Shown one piece after another: positions 36,691-48,346 of a stretch of 64,000 bases of DNA. The number at the start of each line of letters is the position of its first letter. Positions within the stretch are counted from its first letter, which is position 1. The notes below the pieces were generated by a model. The model did no database searches. It was not told the origin of the DNA and was given only the letters and a program-made list of their open reading frames with translations. Location of the stretch: NCBI GenBank assembly GCA_010015675.1, contig ML976997.1, forward strand, positions 450,457-514,456, given 5' to 3'. A program made the position numbers and the translations under genes. This DNA comes from Byssothecium circinans. Its lineage: Eukaryota > Ascomycota > Dothideomycetes > Pleosporales > Massarinaceae.

Positions 36691-37779
36691 ATGAAAGCAG
36701 CCTTGAGCTTCATCGCTGACCTGCCGCTGTATGAGGAGGAGAAGCCTTACGAGCTATGGCTTCCACCAGAACAACTGCCCAAAGATATCCCCGTTACCAA
36801 CTGCCAGTGGATACGGCAACCCGACATTGAAATCGAGGACTTACGGAAAAGCAACGCTGCTGTCGCTTTAGACACAACAGGCTTCAAATATCTGAACGAT
36901 CCCTTGGACTTCGAATTGCAAGGAGAGGATTTGATGTCCGATACTGAGAGCGAGAATTTGGTCAGATATCTTAATGGAACGGTGGACCGAGTCAAGAAAG
37001 AATTCAAGGCAGATAAAGCTATCTGCTTTGACTGGCGGGTGAGGAAGAGTATTCTTGCCAGGCCGATGGAACGTGATAGTTAACTCTGCTACAGTACCGC
37101 AAAAGCCAGCAAGACAGCAAAGACCGACCCTTTTTGAAGTACATTCCCGAACGGGGCCATGCACTGAATCCAGCCTCTGTCGTTCACGCTGGTGCGTAGC
37201 TCTGTGTCTATTCTGCTCTATAGCTAACCCGCACAGATGACTCCCCCGACGGTGGCTTAGCTAGGTTGAAACGGCATCTCACAACAGAAGAGTTGAAGGC
37301 CTTTGAAGATGGGAAACTTCATATCAGATTCGTCAAGTATGGGAATCGTCGGGGTTGATCGATGAAGTCACTAACACTGCTCATAGTTTCTGGCGTCCGT
37401 TGGTTCCCGTTGTCAAAGACCGTCCGCTATCACTCTGTGATCGCAGGTCAATACTAGGAGAAGATTTGGTGAGATGCGACAAGATACGACCGGAATATGT
37501 CAGCGAAGGCCTTTACCTCAAATATAAGCCCTACCACAAGTGGTACTGGCTTTCCTCGCAGACAAGAGATGAGCCGTTCCTCTTCATTACATGGGACTCA
37601 CAAGCCGGTGAGACTCCAGGTACGATAACAATGCCATGAAGAATGTAGCTTATGTGAATGCTGACGTAAATGTAGCTTGCCCACCTCATGGAGCGGTAGA
37701 ACTGCAGAATGCGCCGGCTTCATTGCCTCCGCGTGTGAGTATCGAGGTGCGTGTCATGGTGCTAAGTGTTATTGGATAG
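36691..37779 (+). CDS. CmcJ/NvfI-family oxygenase-like protein, paralogue A
   Basis: Five exons, 36691-37038, 37095-37191, 37237-37336, 37387-37619 and 37676-37779, encode 293 aa; introns are 45-56 bp in phases 0, 1, 2, 1. The family covers fungal and bacterial proteins related to the cephamycin CmcJ subunit, AsaB and the Fe(II)/2-oxoglutarate endoperoxygenase NvfI. Likely metal ligands are H147 and D149 (VHADDS) and H264 (CPPHG). The conserved R285 in PRVSIEVR would bind the co-substrate. Central WRPL and CDRRS motifs and KWYWLSSQTRDEP are also typical. The start is set at MKAALSFIADL because family members begin just before the YxxEKPY motif. In-frame ATGs at 36613 and 36640 are alternatives. 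Substrate unknown. Confidence 0.85.
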
Positions 37780-38256
37780 ATGGACGTTCCCGCATGTGCC
37801 TAGCCATGTTTCTCCAAGATAATGGGATCAATTATTATCTTCGCGATCGAATATATTGCGTGCTTTCCCGGCTGTCATCCCCCAACGAAGGGGGAGCAGA
37901 ATGCTCCAATGATTGCGCGTCTTTATGCCACGGGTGCAGCCAGCACGGTGCTGCAGCGGTAATGCAGCAGTGATGCATGTGCGAGGGTGCGTGGAACATT
38001 GTCATGGCTCATAATGGGGGGCTCTGTTCTCCATCACGCAGCATGACCCAAATACGAGTTGGTATTTGGTGGCGTTTATCCTGTGGTCGCTTCCTGTACC
38101 AACTTAAAATTACTGTTCTGTAATGATTCAGTATTACACAGAGCCGCATATCACCTAAGCTGCGTATCTAACGGGCGGTTGTATATGTAGTCTGGGGCCC
38201 CATATAACCATGACCTATGGAGTGTTGGTACGTTCAGCCTCCACTATTTTCTCAAA
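37780..38256. other. Spacer between tandem oxygenase-like paralogues
   Basis: These 477 bp lie between paralogues A and B on the same strand. No gene was recognised. It must contain B's promoter if B is expressed. Confidence 0.5.
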
Positions 38257-39358
38257 ATGCTGCCTAACACAACTGAAGTCCCGTATGTCACCACGCAAAT
38301 TTCCTTCATTTGCGATGATCCAAAGTACGAGGAGGAAAAGCCTTACTACTATTCGGGGGAGCTACCACCAGACAAAGAACAATTGCGGACGAACCTTCAG
38401 TACGACAGGCACGACAATGTCAAGGTTTACAACGTTCGGGGGCACGAGAATGACATCAAACTTGTGGAAGATGGTTTCGAGTTTGTCCACTTCACCCCAT
38501 CGGCCGACGTTGCTGGTACCAAGGATGCAGCGGCTAGCGCATATATGGAAGAGTTGGCACAGATGTTGAAGGAAAAGTTCAGCGCTGAATTAGTGCTTTG
38601 CTACACTTGCAGAGTTTGTATACTGTATCTTCGCTCCATATCCAGAGGCTTATTACGCTTAGTTTCGCAAAAGTAACCAGAAAGGGGCTCCAAACTCTTT
38701 GGGATACGTCGGATCTGGACTGCGGCCGGACCAGCCAACTAACCAAGCCCACGTCGGTATGCATATACGCATCTCAATGTCAGAACGAGCGCTAATTGTG
38801 AATTGACCAAACTTATCGTGGAGCTTGGAGAAGAGCAAGGCGACACATGAGCACTGCTGAGGCTGAGAAATATCTTGACGGTAAATGGCGCCTCAGAATC
38901 ATCAAGTACGCGTATTCAACATTTCAATCATGCTATCACATACTGACAAGTCACTAGCGCTTGGAAGCCGTTATATACGGTTTACAATCACAGTCTTGCG
39001 CTTTGTGACCGAAAGTCACTGCACGAGGAGAACTTGATCTCTGTTGATCGCGTGGCCGATGAGTATGTTGGCGAAGTGTACTACCTCACCCACGACAACG
39101 ATCAGAAGTGGTATTGGCTGAAAGAACAGAGGGCGGACGAGTTGTGTGTTTTCCTCAGTTTTGATTCACATCCTGGGGAAGACGCACCTGCATGTGAGAC
39201 GCACTTCTTCCCGAATGATAACCACGTCCACCACTGATGAGCGTCAAGTCTGCGCGCATGCGTCTTTCGAAGACCCCGAGGCCACTGAAGAAACTCCGCC
39301 GCGCGAAAGTGTTGAAGTACGGGCTATCGTTGTAACACCTGTTGACAGGCCCCGTTGA
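38257..39358 (+). CDS. CmcJ/NvfI-family oxygenase-like protein, paralogue B (non-canonical splice site, possible pseudogene)
   Basis: Exons 38257-38613, 38663-38756, 38806-38905, 38958-39193 and 39249-39358 would encode 298 aa and align exon for exon with paralogues A and C. Ligand candidates H149 and D151 (AHVDQT), H266 (CAHASF) and R287 in PRESVEVR are all present. Intron 2 (38757-38805, 49 bp, GTATGC donor, GCTAAT branch) is followed by TTG where AG is expected, so this model uses a GT-TG intron. The next usable AG (38834-38835) stays in frame but deletes D151 and ten further residues. The gene is therefore either spliced at a rare TG acceptor, makes a probably inactive protein, or has recently decayed. 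Family assignment is firm. Confidence 0.7.
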
Positions 39359-39771
39359 AAATCTTGGGCAAAGTTGACAACAAAACAAAGTGTGCGTTGG
39401 ATGCAGCGGAAGCTGCCACATGTCCCGATACAGCAAGTGGGGTTAGCGATTACATAACCCGTTGTCCCGGTATTCAAACTTATTCCTCACTTCCCAAAAT
39501 GTACAGATTTCCGGTGAACAGCTCCTTCCCACCTTTTCAGCCTTCTCCCGGTTCACGCGCAACCATGTATCTTACACTACAGCGCTGTTGGTTGGCACTA
39601 CCTTTGCCATGGCGGGAAAAAGCCGGTGAGCCCCTCACGGTAAAGCTGACCAGGAGGTTGCCCGCTTTGCCAGGCAAGCATTTGAAGGACACCCCGACGT
39701 CTCGAAGTCAGCCAGAGCACTCTCCAATTCGGATTGAAGATACTCTACGCCATCTACTATCACAGTCCATA
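39359..39771. other. Promoter region of the STAND gene
   Basis: A frame open through this spacer joins the first STAND codons in frame, but I see no family-like sequence in it, so the STAND start is placed at the ATG at 39772. No binding site was recognised. Confidence 0.45.
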
Positions 39772-42700
39772 ATGGCGGACTCAGCGGGAGTCGCAACGCC
39801 AGCATCGACCGATGACTGGGACTCCACGTAAGCCGATATGAAAGTTACACAAAGATTCTTCCCAGCTCACGAAGTCTTAGCACTGACTACTGCACGAGAA
39901 TTTGGCGTGATGCCCTTGATCAGTGCAGGCATGAGTTATTGGAAGATGATTACAAGACACTCAACAAGTTCGAGAGTTGCGACGAATTGGTAGCGAGCCT
40001 GCACGAAGTCGGTCAGGCTTATCAGAGTCGTACACTGCCAATGCTGCTCAACAAACTCGAGCCAAGTCTTGGTCACGTGCGCAATTTCACACTCATAATG
40101 GGTGTGGGAACTTCGACTGTGCATATACCTACGGGCCTACTCTGGGGTCTCTTTAGTCTGATCATTGAAGTGAGTTTAAGGGGCTATGTCGATAGGATTC
40201 TAACCAGTTCTATAGCTCTCCCTCAAATTCTCGCAAACCCTGAGCGACATCGTGAACATGTTGGAAGAAATGGCACACAATCTCGATCTGTTCCGATTGT
40301 ATGAAGCACTTTTTCGGCAGGATAAGAAGCTTCAAAGCACTCTCGTCGATGTGTTTGTCGATGTGCTCATGTTTTGGGTTCATACAGCGCGCTTCCTTCG
40401 AAGGAACCCCACCGAAAATCAAATCCGCCAAGCCTGGCCGGATCGTGCGCAAAAGTTCGAGCAAGTCACAGAGAGAATCAGGACGCGAACGAGACGGATG
40501 AAAGAACGAGCTGAAGCAATCAAGTTCAACCGGTCGCTGGCAGCACCGCACACGGGAGCAATGCCTGCAGAGCTGTTGCGACAATTGGCTGAATTGGAAA
40601 AGGGTGTGAAAAACAATTTGAATGTATCCACTGCCGAAGATACAGATGGTCCACAGCTGAACAACATTCCATATCCCAGGAATCCCAACTTCTTCGGACG
40701 CGAGAAAGAACTGACAGCAATCGGAGAGCATCTTGATCATGTACAAGGCGATCTGAAGTTTCGCTCACTTGCGCTTTGGGGAATGGGTGGTATTGGAAAG
40801 ACCCAAATTGCACTCGAGTATACTCGAAAACGGGAGCAAGATGGTTTAGGTGCGATTTTCTGGGTCCATTCAGAGAAGACCATTGATATGTACCAAAGCT
40901 TCACTGCTATTGCAGAGCTGTTGGATCTGGAAAACAGAATGAAGGAGGGAAGCGGAATCCAGAATCAATATCTGGTTACGAAATGGCTTCAGAAAGCTCG
41001 TAAGTCTCCTCCATGGCTCTAGAAGTGTGGTAGCTGAAGAATCGACCAGGGATTCCATGGCTCCTCGTCTTCGACAACGTAGAAGATCCAAATCTTGTAC
41101 GCCGCTGTTGGCCAGCTTCACAATACGGATCTGTTCTTATCACCTCACGAAATGAAGTCGTCTCAATCGATCCCGCAGAAGACGGTCTGAGTGTCCCTGT
41201 TTTTTCGCCCCTTGAGGGGTCGCAATATCTCTACAGCATCCTCAAGAGGAAGGCATATTCTGATGTCGAAAAAGAGTCGTGTGAAAAGCTTGCCGCACGG
41301 CTTGATGGCCTTCCTCTGGCTCTCACCCTTATGGGTACTCAGATTCGTACCAAACATAGGAAGATTCAGCGATTTTTGGATGACTACAACAAAGACTATG
41401 AACGCCACCACAAGACCCCCGAAGGCGGTACGCAAAATATATTCTATCGTCACTCGCTCGAAACGGCTTATCGAACGTCGTTTGACGGGCTGAACGACAA
41501 GCCGCACGCAGCAGCGATACTTGCGGTGTTCTCATTTCTCGCCCCGGATTCCATACCTGAGGAGCTCTTTGAGGTTACCGATGCTAGCTGTCTTACTTCT
41601 GACTTGGCGTTCTGTAACGAGTATTCCGAGTTAGTTACCACATGGGAAGCATTTTCATCACTGACATTTATAGGTTTGAGGATGCACTAGATCCGCTTTT
41701 GACTTCGTCTCTTATCACCCGAGACTCAGATGACGGCACGATACGAGTCCATCGATTGATACAGGAAGAGTTCAGGATCTACCTGTCGCAGAAGGGAGGA
41801 AAAGAACGACAGTCTGCATTTCTCAACGCTGCTACGAAACTTCTCTGCGCCGTATATCCCAAATCCGTCAATGGATTGCCTCTTCGCAACCAGTGGTCGC
41901 AATGCAAGAAGTATACACCGCACGTGCTCGCTTTGTGTGGCCGATTTCGCGAACTTGGAGCCATAAATCGTTCGTCAGAGGAGCTCGGCGAGTTCATGAC
42001 CCTTTTGACGAGTTGCGCCTGGTAAGTCCATGCATCACGGTCGCAAAAAATCCAATCTAACGTTCAAATGTCAGGTACCTCATGGAGTGCGGATCCTACT
42101 CGCAATTCCGTGAACTCATCGCGATTGCGTTCGAGGTCTGTCAGGATAGGGAGTCTCTTGACTATGCACATCTATGCATGTCGGCCGCATCTATGGAGTG
42201 TGAACGCGGCAATGCTAAGGGAGCTTATCCATTCTTCAATACGAGCTTCGCTATTCGCAAACGAGAGTATCCTGCCGACCACGAAGAAATCGCAAATATG
42301 TACAACAACCAAGCCAACATCCACCTGACAAATGGAGTCACTTCAGACTCTATCAAGGAAGCGAAACGACTGTTAGGGGAAGCAATGAAGATTGATTACT
42401 CGAAACCCATTGCGGAAAGCTCGAAGATCCTTCATATTCGACACCTGAATATGGGTTGTGCTCACACCCTTGCAGAAGAATATGATGATGCTTGGAAAGA
42501 GTTAGATACCGCACAGAAGTTTGCGATGGAGAACTTTGGCTCAGACTGCCACTTCGAAGCTGTGTATGTATACCCTCACAGTTGCGGGAACATTAACTAA
42601 CCCATCACAACCAGTGGCGAGTTCCTGAAAGGCAATGTTATGTTCCAAAAGAAAGATTGGAAGAGGGCGCGTAAGCATTACCTGAGGGCTCATTCGATAT

Positions 42701-43088
42701 TCGAACGCGAGAACGATCTGCACCCGTCAACATCGTCTGCAGAACTCAAGTTGGGGCGCGTGGCAATTGAGGAGAATCAGATCAACACTGCAATGTAAGC
42801 TTGGCTCGGCAATGGATAGACAACTTGCTAATTTCTTCAAGAGCATATCTTCGCAAAGCATACGTTAAATGTCAGCTCAGTGAGCCACAGAGAGGCGACA
42901 GGGGTGACTCCGCTCGGGTTATGCGACACCTCGCGAAAGCACTGGCTTTGAATGGAGAGAACGAGGAAGCGGCTGAGCTCACAGACGTAGCAGATCGTAT
43001 TCGCAAAGAGGTGCAAAAAGAGCGCTACGAAGAGGTTGAAGATAGCGATTATGCCTTTGATTTGATGGTGTTCGTCGCTTTCAGATGA
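39772..43088 (+). CDS. STAND/NLR-type protein: DUF7708-like N-terminus, NB-ARC, TPR-like C-terminus
   Basis: Eight exons, 39772-39827, 39881-40169, 40216-40999, 41050-41629, 41674-42021, 42075-42563, 42615-42794 and 42842-43088, encode 990 aa. Introns are 44-53 bp. Residues about 25-180 look like the fungal DUF7708 domain found before NTPase modules. The NB-ARC follows: P-loop GMGGIGKT (304-311), Walker B LLVFDN (381-386), sensor LITSRN and GLPLAL. A winged-helix-like part comes next, then helical TPR-type repeats (RGNAKGAYPFFNTSFAIRK, YDDAWKELDTAQKFA). Fungal proteins of this build act in allorecognition and programmed cell death, or as general signal-transducing NTPases. The repeats are diverged, not the near-identical expanding kind. 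It sits between CmcJ/NvfI-like genes and next to a candidate small gene. Confidence 0.92.
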
Positions 43089-43538
43089 ACAAATGAGAGG
43101 AGGCACCGGACGATACGAGACTTTTTTTTTTTTTTCACTTTTTCCCTTCTAATCCTTAGTCACCGATACTGTGTAAACAACAGTTCTTCTAGATGTGCCG
43201 ACTTCAGGGAATGGTGCGATGCGCTGCTGCAACTTCATGTAGTCCATCTAAGGCGGGGCAATTATGCGTGATACCAGTACCTCAAGTGGCAAAGATAAGG
43301 TTCAAGGAGTTAATGTGTGTCACATCCTCTATGGTCGTTGCATACGCATAGTACTTGATCTGAGGCCAACTTGACCAAATCCGGCGCCGGAAAGCCTTGG
43401 GATTTAGGCAACCTTCTCAGATGACCACGGAAGAGGGCGAGCCTTCGGGGCATTGAGCCTTTACTGGAAATCCTAGGGACTCCCATCACATCTTAATGCA
43501 AGCCATATCCGCACGCATATATCGTCGAGGATAGGGAT
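43089..43538. other. Spacer after the STAND gene
   Basis: Contains a 15-base T run near 43122-43136 in the likely 3' UTR. No gene was recognised. Confidence 0.5.
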
Positions 43539-44330
43539 ATGCTGTGTTCAGCTACCCCTGCCAAAACCATTGGATGGGACCACTCAACTCATCCCATGAC
43601 CGACCGTGAACCACGGCCTTACTCACCCCACACATGCATGGCTATAACCCGCATGATGGCTGTCAAGACGTGGGACGATCAGCTTCGCGTGGGTACGTGT
43701 CTCGGTCTGGTTCGTTCTTCGCGATTATACTGACAACGTTAGATGACAGTGCTGAATTGGGTCGGCATAGAGAACGCTTTTGATGCAGCCAATCTATCTC
43801 TTGAGCCTCACCCACTTTCGAGGCGGGGTAGGGACGATAAGAATCCCTCAAGCTCATCCCAAGTGCTGCTCCATCAACTGCTCCAAACTTGTGACTACAT
43901 TCTAGAAGCTATCACAAAGTAAGACATCTTTTCAAGAAAAGTGCAGTCGCTAATAAGTGAGAGCCAATCGTCGCCATGTCCGAAAAATCGTCCAGCTCGC
44001 CTCCAGCAACCCCAAACTCCATCGAATCTCGCTCGACAGTGGGCTCAGTCTCCGAGTCTGGCAAGTCGAACCTCGTTCAGCCGTGGAGGAAGTTTGTTGG
44101 TCACGTCGCCGATGAGAAGTTTGAGAAAGCTCAATGGGCTAAAGGCTCTAACGAAAGTGGAGTTCTTCGCTTGCGAGTAGAAGCTGATGATAAACATCTT
44201 GGCGGTTGAATGCAGGACACTGTGGTGGGATTTCGAGGGAGGGGGAAACTACAGTGATCGGGGGCTTCAGAAGGATTTACGGGACGTCATTGCTCTCTTG
44301 GTATTTCGGAGGCCATTACACAACAATTAA
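43539..44330 (+). CDS. Candidate four-exon orphan gene
   Basis: No single frame is long, but four frames join through GT-AG introns: 43539-43688, 43743-43918, 43964-44176 and 44216-44330. Together they encode 217 aa, and the total is divisible by three. Intron 1 (54 bp) has a CTGAC branch, intron 2 (45 bp) a CTAAT branch, and intron 3 is very short (39 bp). The product has amphipathic helical segments (WDDQLRMTVLNWVGIENAF, LLHQLLQTCDYILEAI) around a Ser/Pro-rich middle. It ends with LWWDFEGG and LQKDLRDVIALL. The pattern distantly recalls HeLo-type cell-death domains, but this is a guess. A competing reading is a 77-aa frame at 43976-44209. The gene ends 104 bp from the convergent paralogue C. 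Expression evidence would decide. Confidence 0.4.
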
Positions 44331-44433
44331 ATTGACTCTATCTTCGTCCTGACACTTTCAACTTTCCCCGTGTGCTTTCATATTCGACTAAACGCCTTGA
44401 CATCTGACCTCAAGCTTCGTGATTCCACCTTTC

Positions 44434-45532
44434 TCACAGCCTGTTGATTGCAACCACTCTGACCTCAATGCTCTCCCGCGGCGTTGCGCCTTCACTCGCT
44501 GTGGGGTTGTCGAATGACACGTGAGGCGGTCCAGGGCAGTATCCTACGGTTCATGTTAGTTACCGTCTCGCCGCATGAAAGGTTAAACCTACCACTCTTT
44601 TTGGAATCCCACGCCAGGAAAATGTACGGCTCCTGAGGGGTCTGGTCTGCAAGAGAATACCACTTTTGTCCTGCATTGTGACGAATATAGCAGGCTTCAT
44701 TTACGTGAGTTGAATGAACTTTATCCACGGGCAACAAATCCTCTTCCTGTACGGTTCGGATATCACACAACGCCAGGGGTGAATCTTCTACCACTGCTAC
44801 CAATGGTCGCCAAACACTAGAGCAGTCAGTAAAGATGTACACGAGTGCAGAGTCTGGTTGCTTACTTGACCATCCTGATTCGATACTCTTGGAGATTGTA
44901 CTTCGCAATCTCTTCGTCCGATAGTAGACGGTGAAGGCGTCGCTGTGCACCAACGGCAGAATCATCTGTGGGAGATCAACGAAAACTCATAATTTGGAAT
45001 GCCCTCACTAACCCAAGTGTGCATTCAGAGCAGGCATGAGTGTCTTGTTCCGATCTTGACTTGTATTGTTGAACACTCCATCGTCGACTGCGTACTTGCC
45101 GGTATTAATGCGATGCTACCCATTCCTTCTTAGCTAGTCTTCGATGATGAGAAAAGCTGCCATACTTACTCGCCAATCTTCAACAAACACACAGTCAGCT
45201 CCCAACTGAGCCTTGACGAGTTCCGCTGTCTCTTCAAGGTATGATTTGACCAGTTCCGATCGAGATTTACGACTCTCATCCGCAACACTGTTCAGCAACG
45301 GATCTGGAAGATATTTTGACGTGTGGCGGGTCCATATGAATCCAGTACTTTCAAAGCCCACATCTGCACCACGCATATCATGGACTGTGATACCAGTGAC
45401 CTCCTGCCATTGTACGTTGGTCCGGGGAATACCTTTCTCGGGAGTGAACCAAAGTTCATATGGTTTCTGCTTTTTGTAAATGTCCAGGTCTGGAACGAAC
45501 CGCATGGAAGTCGAAGACGATAATACACTCAT
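44434..45532 (-). CDS. CmcJ/NvfI-family oxygenase-like protein, paralogue C
   Basis: Five exons, 45170-45532, 45013-45115, 44866-44965, 44593-44816 and 44434-44543, encode 299 aa. Introns are 47-54 bp. Intron positions and phases equal those of A and B; exon 3 is exactly 100 nt in all three, and exon 5 is 110 nt here and in B. Candidate metal ligands are H154 and D156 (AHLDDS) and H271 (GPPHVSF); PRESIEVR supplies the conserved Arg. All splice sites are canonical, so this copy looks intact. The start is placed at MSVLSSSTSMRF, shortly before YKKQKPY. An in-frame ATG at 45688 would add 52 residues with no family resemblance. Reaction and substrate are unknown. Confidence 0.85.
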
Positions 45533-46750
45533 GACGGTTGACGCGATGAACCAAACGTTTAGTATTACGGACGGCTGCTGGTAAATTTCGATTCCAATGT
45601 TGCAGATGGCAAAAGTCAAATGTCGCTCTAAACCGGCGTTATGTGAACGCACGTCGGGAGCCCAACTTCGACCTCCACTGGATGTCACGTGCTTAGACGC
45701 ATTCCGGGAACCTCATACAGATGTTGGATTATTCCCTGTAACTCTTGACACACATGCACGTTGATCTTCTAGATTACCCTCTCGCTTAAAGAACCTCGCT
45801 GTGAGGACTTTGTCACAGCCTGGAGTTTGAATGATCACATGGGACGATATATTTCTGTCATTCTCCGGTAATCTCCATCTCCAGAAGATATCACAGCTGC
45901 TTTAGGGACCTCTTGCATATACTGAGTGTAAGTGAGGCTCTCACCAACCAATACTTCTATTTTACGACCATCCTTACCAAAGTCTTGGAAGCGGGGTACC
46001 GCCAGCCCCAACTTGTTTTTCGGCTACACTCGACGTACGAGGATATGATAGACGACAAGGGCAAGGTAACTAGGGTCATGCGTGGCGAACAGGAGTTCAG
46101 CGGCGTCGTACCAGTGGTGCAATGCCACGCAACACTCCAAAAGCGTGTGCCCTTGCTACCTTCTCGTATTCGAGCCGCTTGCGGACTTAGGCGCTCCTAA
46201 GGTGGTTTTGCTAGGGATCCTATTATCGCCCCCAAAAATCTGAAGGATTTTGCTCGTGCTCAATATTAACCTGCTTCACCATTCAGCCACACCAGCCTTG
46301 GACATCATCGTCTCCAGGGGTTTCAACTATGATACGTGATAGGTCCAGTAGCATGCACCAGAGTAAAGCCTATGATATGTGAGGCAACAGATCCGATTGG
46401 CTATGGTCGCATCGAGCCGCAAGACTCAATGGGCGCCAAGTATTTTCGTTCAGTCACAGCGTATCCAATTCATAGCTGCTAGTTATTCACGATCCTATTT
46501 CGTTGTCATTCTTGAAGAGCTTGCCCCTCAAGAAAGAAGAGTGGTTACCATGCAGCCTGCAGGGACACAACGCAACAATCGTAGGTGCTGTTTAGTGTAC
46601 AAGTACAACCGGGCAATGCTCCTGTGCGAAAAGAGGCGTACAAGGCTGGGCCACAGGGCCGGGTTGAGGCCGAATGGCCGAGAGTACCATGGTAATCTTT
46701 AAAACGTGTCTCATCGAAGCTCATTCTGCGAGATATTTCACGCTCAAGTC
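45533..46750. other. Gene-poor spacer inside the island
   Basis: Short frames (for example 45913-46200 and 46379-46702) show no recognisable domain or consistent splicing. I see no transposon ends. Confidence 0.5.
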
Positions 46751-48252
46751 ATGAACTCTCAGAGACGTGATCCGAATTATCGCCGCGATACGGCTCCCGA
46801 TCAGGTATCCAGAGATCGGGTTACAGTGAACAAGCAGCAACAAGGTTGGCGAAGGGAGTCCGAATCTGCAGAAATGCAGAACATCACCGGTCAGTATCTT
46901 CCCTCTCTGCTCTTCTTATTTTGCTAACACTCATAGTAGAGCCATTGGCGGAACTCATACGAAAGTTTCTCATCGCACTTCGAGGTCAGAGAAGGCACAC
47001 CAGACTTAGTCCTGCTGAAAGCACATATATTCAATTCCTCACACAAAACATACATAGACAGGAAGTCGCCGACCTCCGAGTCATATTGAAGAAGCCATTC
47101 ACAGAGCACAACCACGCTGGGGATGTCATTCTTTTCGAAATTTTGGAGAGGCTCTCCCGGAACTTCGCGTCTGGTGCACAGACCAGCCTAAAGCACATGC
47201 TTCATATCTTGGTCAACGAGGGTCTCTTGGTGGCGGAGTGTAATGAGGAAGAAAAACTGAGGCAAAAAGCTATTAAAATGGTTTTTGGCATGCTCGGCTG
47301 GGCTACTTTAATGTACTGTCCGTTTGAGATCAAAACTGAGCAGGAGGACGAGACTACGGATCGAACCAACGAAACAAACGCGATCGAGAACGCTCTACCC
47401 TCCCCGACTGCACACGATAGATCACTCATGGCGCGCCCATTAGTGGAGTTGCTTCAAAGCCTCGGGACGTCACTGCCCTCGAGGATGGAAGATATTCGTG
47501 GCAAGCATACCACAAGCGATCTTCACGTCTCCAACTTGAACGCTTCCACGCTCAAGAATATCGGCGGTGTCGGCTTCACTTGGACCGCTTCAATAAGCAG
47601 ACATCTGGAGTTCGACCAGGCATCTACGAAGCTCTACGTCTTTTGTCTTCCCGCATACTTTGAGCTGCTGGATACTAGCACAGACGACTGCGTCGAAAGT
47701 GTGTTCGGAAGGTAAACCATCATGGTCTCTTTCTTATATGTATGCGCTAATGATACCAGGTTTCTTGATGGCTACTATGAAGATTACAACAAACCGGACG
47801 ACTTCTCCGCGCGAGGGCTCTTAGATGAAGTACGCCTATCATACCGGCTATTGTTTGCAGACACTCGAGACGCGCAGCAGATATACCGTCGAAAGGAAAG
47901 GGCGCAAGCTCGCTCAGTGACGCACGGAGTTCAGGATTCCTTCCTCGACGCGCTGTGTGGACTGAAAGTCTACTCCACGTTGACGTATCCCGTTCGCATC
48001 ACTTACAATGTCGAGTCAGATTTCCCAATTTTCGGTCAGCGACTGGCTATTCTCCAATCTCACATTCTCAGTCAAAATCCTAATCGAATCACACTCCTGT
48101 GGAGAGACCGTCGGGACCTTTTGCGATGGTATACCTTATGGGGGTTGATATTTTTCGGTACTGTGGGCATCGTTATTGGGCTTGCTCAAGTTGCGTTGGG
48201 GGCAGTCCAGGTCTCGCTAGCTGCTCAGAGTCTGAAACAGGGCGGGCGTTGA
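46751..48252 (+). CDS. Uncharacterised fungal protein with C-terminal membrane segment
   Basis: Exons 46751-46889, 46937-47711 and 47760-48252 encode 468 aa; introns are 47 and 48 bp. Intron 1 ends in TAGTAG, allowing two acceptors one codon apart. An in-frame ATG at 46706 would lengthen it by 15 residues. The protein is soluble and helical up to about residue 425. It then has LWRDRRDLLRWYTLWG followed by a long hydrophobic segment (LIFFGTVGIVIGLAQVALGAVQ). This C-terminal layout recurs in a widespread, unnamed group of filamentous-fungal proteins. No catalytic motif was found and the function is unknown. It lies among a STAND gene, oxidoreductases and a transporter. Confidence 0.8.
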
Positions 48253-48346
48253 CTGTACTACTTGATAATGACTGTATACTCGCCGTTCCTTCTATCCTAG
48301 AACCAGTCTTTCGTCATCCATTTGTTCACTCCATTCTTTCCCTCTC

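Noticed and set aside
45533..45688. 52-residue N-terminal extension of paralogue C
   Set aside because: No counterpart in A or B; the internal ATG at 45532 fits the paralogues better.
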